DNA of 64,000 nt, taken from positions 186,001 through 250,000 of the forward strand of contig NZ_RHHR01000015.1 of assembly GCF_003710915.1 (NCBI RefSeq), written 5' to 3'. The notes under the pieces are model-generated. The model made no database searches. It was not told the DNA's origin and saw only the letters and a program-made list of their open reading frames with translations. The number at the start of each line of letters is the position of its first letter. Position 1 is the first letter of the stretch. This DNA comes from Brevibacillus invocatus. Lineage in GTDB: Bacteria; Bacillota; Bacilli; Brevibacillales; Brevibacillaceae. This document shows positions 59,375 to 64,000 of this stretch, piece by piece. A program made the translations under genes and the position numbers.

Positions 59375-61321
59375 TTATACAGAAAGCTGTCCTGATTGAT
59401 TTTCTTTCCGGTTTTTGTAGTACGACAGACCGAAGATGAGCGCAAGCAGTGTAAGGCCTGCAGCGTCTGTCAGGGTTCCAGGAATGACTGCGAGCAATCC
59501 GCCTGCGACGGCCACGATTCGCTCCAGTGGATTGAGTTTGGTCATCCAGAAGCCAATCAGTCCTGCACCCACGCCGATCATGCCCATGATCGAGGTGAAC
59601 ATGACCCACATCGCGCCGAAGAAGGTGGTATCAATCAGCAATAATGCCGGGGATACGACGAAAATATACGGAGCCATGAAGGCGGCAATGGCTAGTCGGG
59701 TCGATTCTACGCCTGTTCGCATCGGTTTTGATTTGGCTATACCTGAAGCGGCAAAGGCGGCAAGCGCCACTGGAGGTGTAATGTCTGCTACAATACCGAA
59801 GTAGAAGGTAAACATATGCGCTGCAACGACTGGTACGCCCAGTTGTACCAATGCGGGTGCTGCAATAGTAGAAGTAATGATGTAGTTTGCGGTGGTCGGT
59901 GTGCCCATACCCAGGATTAAGGAGGCAATCATGGTAAAGAACAGGGTGAGGAGCAGTTGTCCACCTGCCAGATCGATCAGACCGTTCGCAAGCTTCAGAC
60001 CGATACCTGTTAATGTTACGGTACCCACGATGATACCGGCACAAGCTGTTGCTGCCACGACACCAAGCGCGATTTTAGCACCAGAAGCGAACGCTTCCAA
60101 AATATCCGCAATGGACATCCGCGTTTCTTTTCGGAAAGCACCCACGATGACGCATGAAACAATCCCAATGATAGCCGAGCGCTCTGGGGAGAATCCCATC
60201 ATGAGAGCGCCGATAATGACAAGAATGGGGAGGAGCAAATAGCTCTTCTTCAAGACTTCCATTTTATTCGGCAGCTCTTCTTTCTTCAGACCGCGCAAGC
60301 CAAGGCGCTTGGCTTCAAAGTGCGTCATGATCCAGATTCCCACGAAGTAGAGAAGCGCCGGCAGAGCTGCTGCCTTGACGATTTCCAAGTACGGAACCCC
60401 AACGAACTCTGCCATCAGGAAAGCGGCTGCACCCATAATAGGAGGCATAATTTGTCCACCTGTAGAGGATGCAGCTTCTACAGCACCTGCGAATTCAGGA
60501 CGGTATCCCAATCTTTTCATCATCGGGATGGTAAAAGAACCTGAGGTTACGACGTTGGCAACCGAGCTACCGCTGATGGTTCCTTGCAATGCGCTGGAGA
60601 ACACGGCTACCTTGGCTGGACCACCAATGCGACGGCCGGCAATGACAAGCGAGAGATCATTAAAGTATTGCCCTACACCAGTTTTCTCCAAAAAGGCTCC
60701 GAACAGTACGAATAGAAAGATAAATGTGGAAGAAACGGCTAGAGGAGTGCCGAGAATTCCTTCCAGAGTGAAATAGCTGTGGCCGACGATCCGTTGGACG
60801 CCGCTTCCGCGATGTTCCAAAAATCCCGGCATGTAGGGTCCAAAATAAGTGTACAAGAGAAAAATCGAAGCGATGATCGTGATCGGAAGACCGACAACCC
60901 GACGTGCTGCTTCCAGGACAAGTAGGATTGCGATAAAGCCTACGGTCATGTCCATCGTGGTGTAATTTCCTGTTCTCACGACGAGACCTTCGTAATCAAA
61001 TACCCAGTAGAGAGTGACAAAGACGCTCAGAAGAGCAAGGATGATATTGACGATGCCGACCTTTTGCGAGTTGTTTTTGCTTCGTCCCGCATAAAGCAAG
61101 TAGATCAGTCCCAAGCCAAAAGCCAAGTGAATCGGGCGGTGAATTTGTGGAGGCAAGGTTAAAAATAGTGAATAGGACAGCTGGTAAACAGAGAAGAGAA
61201 CCAGTAGGCAAAACGTAATCCACTTCATCGGCCCCACGTATTGGCGTATCGCAGATTCTTTGTCGTATTTGGCAATGAGATTATCCATTTCTTGCTGGCT
61301 CATGTTGTTGGTTGTGCTCAT
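59375..61321 (-). CDS. TRAP transporter fused permease (DctQM, TAXI type)
   Basis: This 648-residue permease has the small DctQ-like module (about residues 35-200) fused to the large DctM module (about 200-560), with conserved segments GSSVANVVTSGSFTIPMM, ASSTGGQIMPPIMGAAAF and GMGTPTTANYI. It works with the TAXI binding protein encoded two genes upstream for proton- or sodium-driven uptake of organic acids or amino acids. The ATG at 61321 overlaps the region just after the DUF1850 stop. Confidence 0.9.
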   Translation of the reverse strand: MSTTNNMSQQEMDNLIAKYDKESAIRQYVGPMKWITFCLLVLFSVYQLSYSLFLTLPPQIHRPIHLAFGLGLIYLLYAGRSKNNSQKVGIVNIILALLSVFVTLYWVFDYEGLVVRTGNYTTMDMTVGFIAILLVLEAARRVVGLPITIIASIFLLYTYFGPYMPGFLEHRGSGVQRIVGHSYFTLEGILGTPLAVSSTFIFLFVLFGAFLEKTGVGQYFNDLSLVIAGRRIGGPAKVAVFSSALQGTISGSSVANVVTSGSFTIPMMKRLGYRPEFAGAVEAASSTGGQIMPPIMGAAAFLMAEFVGVPYLEIVKAAALPALLYFVGIWIMTHFEAKRLGLRGLKKEELPNKMEVLKKSYLLLPILVIIGALMMGFSPERSAIIGIVSCVIVGAFRKETRMSIADILEAFASGAKIALGVVAATACAGIIVGTVTLTGIGLKLANGLIDLAGGQLLLTLFFTMIASLILGMGTPTTANYIITSTIAAPALVQLGVPVVAAHMFTFYFGIVADITPPVALAAFAASGIAKSKPMRTGVESTRLAIAAFMAPYIFVVSPALLLIDTTFFGAMWVMFTSIMGMIGVGAGLIGFWMTKLNPLERIVAVAGGLLAVIPGTLTDAAGLTLLALIFGLSYYKNRKENQSGQLSV

Positions 61322-61852
61322 CTAGTATCCTCCAATCTCACTTAAAATAGATCGCTTTTCAGCCTGGATCGTGATGGCGCTTCCAGGTTCGATCAGGGAG
61401 CGAAGCGGAATCTGCGTCCCTGCAAAAAGCAAGGTATGGTCAGCCCGAACCTGTCCAGTAATCAGGTGCAAGGCGGGAAAGACACGATTCATATGGAGGA
61501 CGCGAAACTGACCGTCTTGAAAGATCAGTTCTTCTCCAGGAGCCAAGTCATTTTCCATGCCGATGCCATAGTCATGGAAAGTCATTTCAGATAAAATAAT
61601 TTGTCCTTGTTCGATGCGATACAGCTCTTCAATAGAAGAACGATGGATGGAATGAGTCCAACGCATGCCAAACGTTGCGTCATTCTTGATCCTGCTGCTC
61701 CATACCAGTTGTTCAGACCTCGAATCACGAATGACCAGAGAGGGGAATAAAGGAAGATTCAACAGGACGATACACGTCGCGAGCAGCATGAAGGTGAAAA
61801 GGCGGAGCCGTGTCCGCCTTTTCTGCCTTCCTTCTTGCTTGTTGGCAATCAT
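61322..61852 (-). CDS. DUF1850 protein of the TAXI-TRAP operon
   Basis: This 176-residue protein has an N-terminal membrane helix (residues 18-38) and an extracytoplasmic DUF1850 domain (FGMRWTHSIHRSSIEELYRI, then FHDYGIGMENDLAPGE). DUF1850 genes are often placed between TAXI binding protein and fused permease genes, as here, though their role is unknown. Its stop abuts the permease start (TAGATG). Confidence 0.82.
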   Translation of the reverse strand: MIANKQEGRQKRRTRLRLFTFMLLATCIVLLNLPLFPSLVIRDSRSEQLVWSSRIKNDATFGMRWTHSIHRSSIEELYRIEQGQIILSEMTFHDYGIGMENDLAPGEELIFQDGQFRVLHMNRVFPALHLITGQVRADHTLLFAGTQIPLRSLIEPGSAITIQAEKRSILSEIGGY

Positions 61853-61859
61853 GAAGGTT

Positions 61860-62861
61860 TTATTTCACGCCTTTTTCATCAAAGTATTTCTTCGCACCAG
61901 GGTGAACAGGAACGCTTACACCAGCAAGTGCATTTTCCAGCTTGATTTCTTTTGCTTTTGCATGACCGAGCTTATCTGTATTTTCAAAAATGGCTTTGGT
62001 TACTTTATAGACGAGATCTTCACTCAGGTCAGTACGGATAACCAGCATGGATTTGACGGATACAGTAGCAATCTCATCCGGAACGGTTTGGTACGTATTG
62101 CCTGGGATCACGGTTTTTACATAGAATGGATATTTTGCGATGATGGCATCAATTTTGTCAGCATCGATTGGGATGATTTTTACGCCTTTGGTCGCAGCCA
62201 GTTCTGTGATCGCAGCAGTTGGTGTTCCAGCGGTTTGGAAAGCAGCGTCCAGCTGACCATCTTGAATGGCTTTTGCAGAGTCAGCAAAAGAGAGGCGCTG
62301 CAGTTGCGTATCTTCAAATTTCAGGCCGTATGCTTCCAGGATTTGTTGAGCATTCATTTCGGTACCGCTTCCAGGAGCACCTACAGAGACGCGCTTGCCT
62401 TTCAGGTCAGCTACGCTGTTGATGTTGCTGTCCGCAGAGACAACGATTTGAATGGTTTCATCATAGAGAGCACCCAATGCCTGGAATGCGTCGATTTTTC
62501 CATCTTGCTCAAACATTGCGGTACCATTTACGGCGTATTCCGCGATATCGTTTTGAATAAAGGCAATATCTGCTTGCTTGTCGCGCAGAAGGCGTACGTT
62601 TTCGGCAGAAGCACCGGTTGATTGGGCCGTTGCAGTCACGCCTGCATTTTTCGTGATGTGGTCAGCCATACCGCCACCCAATGGGTAGTAGGTTCCGCCA
62701 GTACCGCCGGTAGCGATGACGAGTTGGCTAGGATCATTGCTGCCGCCAGCACTTCCGCCACCTGTGTTTCCACCACCAGCATTGCCGCCGCCGCCACAGG
62801 CAGTGACGAGAGAAACAGTAAGGAGTAACGTTAATGAGAGAAGCAAACTACGTTTTTTCAA
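61860..62861 (-). CDS. TAXI-family TRAP substrate-binding lipoprotein
   Basis: This 333-residue lipoprotein has a signal peptide with lipobox TAC-G near residue 21 and a Gly-rich linker, then the TAXI fold (LVIATGGTGGTYYPLGGGM, VTATAQSTGASAENVRLL). It binds the substrate, probably glutamate-like or a dicarboxylate, for the adjacent permease. I chose the TTG at 62861 with GGGGGAA upstream; upstream in-frame codons would add an uncleavable leader. It is divergent from the sensor kinase at 63002. Confidence 0.87.
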   Translation of the reverse strand: MKKRSLLLSLTLLLTVSLVTACGGGGNAGGGNTGGGSAGGSNDPSQLVIATGGTGGTYYPLGGGMADHITKNAGVTATAQSTGASAENVRLLRDKQADIAFIQNDIAEYAVNGTAMFEQDGKIDAFQALGALYDETIQIVVSADSNINSVADLKGKRVSVGAPGSGTEMNAQQILEAYGLKFEDTQLQRLSFADSAKAIQDGQLDAAFQTAGTPTAAITELAATKGVKIIPIDADKIDAIIAKYPFYVKTVIPGNTYQTVPDEIATVSVKSMLVIRTDLSEDLVYKVTKAIFENTDKLGHAKAKEIKLENALAGVSVPVHPGAKKYFDEKGVK

Positions 62862-63001
62862 GTGAATTCCCCCTGTCTTTTTTTCGCTGAACAATCGTTC
62901 ATTAGCCATTGTATGGTCCGGCCTATAAAAAACTACAAAAATCTATAAAAAAATATAGTAAAATAGATTAGATACTAGTAGAAAGAGCGGTTGAAGCACG
63001 T

Positions 63002-64000
63002 ATGCGTTTTCGAGAAAGCATCTCCATCTTGTTCATCATGCTGATAGCGGTTCCGGTTGCAGGTGAGCTCAAATTTCACCCGTTTCAGGATGATTTCCGC
63101 GTCAGCTTTGGCACGACAGCCTTTTTCTTTTTTCTGCTTTGGCTACGCCCATCCTTGCTGGCTGGGATGCTGACCGGAGCAGTGGTCGTTCTGTTTCGGT
63201 GTATGCTGGACTGGATCAACATGGACGAGTTTGTGTGGAATTACTCTCTCCAAATGCATATGCCTGCCTTCTTTTTTTACGCTACATTTGCCTCCCTGTT
63301 CTCTCTCTTTCGCGTAAATGATTTGCATCATCGTCCGTTGTGGGTTGGATTGCTTGGGACCATTGCCGAAATCGGGGCGAACATGGTCGAGCTCTCCTTT
63401 CGTGCCCCCAATTGGGCTCATGTCATCCAGCTCTCCTTCATCGGCCCGATTGCCGTCATTGCTCTGATTCGCAGTTTTTTTGTATTAAGCTTCTTTAATA
63501 TGATCAAATTGCGGCAAGCAATCTGGAAAAAAGAGGAGGAGCGTCATCGCAATGAACGCGTGCTCATGCTCGTCTCCAATCTGTACGAAGAATCCATACA
63601 TCTTCAGAAAACGTTGTCGCAGGTGGAGGATATCACACGTGATTGCTACGAGCTGTACAGGGAAATGAAGGATCAGCCGCAGCAGGGCGATAGTGAACGC
63701 TATGCCCGCCAGATGCTGATGATTGCCGGTCAGGTGCATGAGGTGAAAAAGGACAACCAGCGAATCTATGCAGGTCTGTCCAAGCTGATCTCGGATGAAA
63801 ACGTGCGCGATTACATGCCGCTTGGCGAGTTGATTTCCATTATCGTGCGCGCACAAGAGAAGTACGCAAAAATGCTGGACAAGGACATTCGTTTTGAAGT
63901 CAACGTCGATGCTCCCTACCTGGCTTGTCACATCTATACTACCTTGTCCCTGGTGAACAATCTCGTAGCGAACGCGGTTGAAGCGATTGAGGATAGGGGA
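63002..64000 (+). CDS. sensor histidine kinase, GlnK/YcbA-like, 3' end outside window
   Basis: The frame is open to the end of the window and gives 333 residues. About six membrane helices (residues 5-160) precede a dimerisation helix region (NERVLMLVSNLYEESIHLQ) and the start of an ATPase domain with the N box LVNNLVANAVEAIED. The layout resembles Bacillus GlnK (YcbA), which responds to glutamine. It is divergent from the TAXI-TRAP operon, about 140 bases away, and may regulate it (inference). The ribosome site is weak (GAAAGAG) and the start could be off by a few codons. Confidence 0.8.
   Translation, partial: MRFRESISILFIMLIAVPVAGELKFHPFQDDFRVSFGTTAFFFFLLWLRPSLLAGMLTGAVVVLFRCMLDWINMDEFVWNYSLQMHMPAFFFYATFASLFSLFRVNDLHHRPLWVGLLGTIAEIGANMVELSFRAPNWAHVIQLSFIGPIAVIALIRSFFVLSFFNMIKLRQAIWKKEEERHRNERVLMLVSNLYEESIHLQKTLSQVEDITRDCYELYREMKDQPQQGDSERYARQMLMIAGQVHEVKKDNQRIYAGLSKLISDENVRDYMPLGELISIIVRAQEKYAKMLDKDIRFEVNVDAPYLACHIYTTLSLVNNLVANAVEAIEDRG

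Noticed and set aside
58098..59609. 503-codon open frame on the minus strand
   Set aside because: It covers cvfB antisense and part of two other genes; its sequence is His/Gln/Phe-rich shadow coding without domains.
1..64000. CRISPR array, prophage, insertion sequence, tRNA or rRNA genes
   Set aside because: I looked for regularly spaced repeats, transposases, integrases, phage structural genes and RNA gene signatures and saw none.

Overview
The window reads as the chromosome of a spore-forming, motile, low-to-mid GC Gram-positive bacterium. Its gene set (KhtU/KhtT, Des-DesK-DesR, MetA, Tgl transglutaminase, YkkC/YkkD with a guanidine-I riboswitch, CvfB, DUF3905, YqkK, YugN) is typical of Bacillales. 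The style of the sequence suggests Brevibacillus or a close Paenibacillaceae relative; this is inference, because no rRNA or tRNA is present to settle it. Genes lie in short operons on both strands, separated by many strong intrinsic terminators. Several real starts are TTG or GTG and were chosen by their ribosome binding sites.

Layout. 1-7.1 kb: end of a WYL regulator, the K+/H+ antiporter pair khtU-khtT, a truncated chemotaxis-receptor remnant, the cold-shock desaturase operon des-desK-desR with a probable DesR operator, and a wrecked GGDEF-EAL gene. 7.2-17.5 kb: nitrilase-family hydrolase, OppA-type lipoprotein, an odd MarR-MFS chimeric gene, KtrB/D-type K+ channel subunit, UppP, DUF1904, RluF, MOSC protein, PncB. 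17.8-27.8 kb: glutamate dehydrogenase, MetA, a Big2-repeat secreted protein, Tgl, N-methyltryptophan/sarcosine oxidase, ZIP transporter, MotA-MotB, a structured intergenic element, an alpha/beta hydrolase and a gutted low-molecular-weight phosphatase. 27.9-34.7 kb: an AtoS/AtoC-like two-component system facing a sigma-54 promoter for a short-chain fatty acid transporter, then a guanidine-I riboswitch operon (ykkC-ykkD-CDF).

34.7-45.2 kb: CNNM/CorC-type transporter with a structured leader, M50 protease, several small Bacillales proteins, a family-2 glycosyltransferase, a YknXYZ-like ABC efflux system, Pgi and a small excisionase-like protein. 45.3-54.9 kb: TPP riboswitch with thiO, an unusual LSm-like/Tyr-Gly-Pro-rich protein, YugN, NAD kinase, MOSC, tandem GNAT, a ybaK gene broken by one stop codon, and an operon of amt, a DUF294 nucleotidyltransferase and a DEDDh exonuclease under two GlnR/TnrA-type boxes. 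54.9-64 kb: MFS transporter, small proteins, a second UppP, CvfB, a TAXI-TRAP transporter operon and a divergent sensor kinase that runs off the end.

The most notable points are the amt-DUF294-exonuclease operon with its tandem nitrogen boxes, the in-frame MarR-MFS fusion, an unusual concentration of genes broken by internal deletion or nonsense (five or six in 64 kb), the complete sigma-54 short-chain fatty acid module, and two structured intergenic sequences not explained by known families. No CRISPR array, prophage, insertion sequence, rRNA or tRNA was seen.
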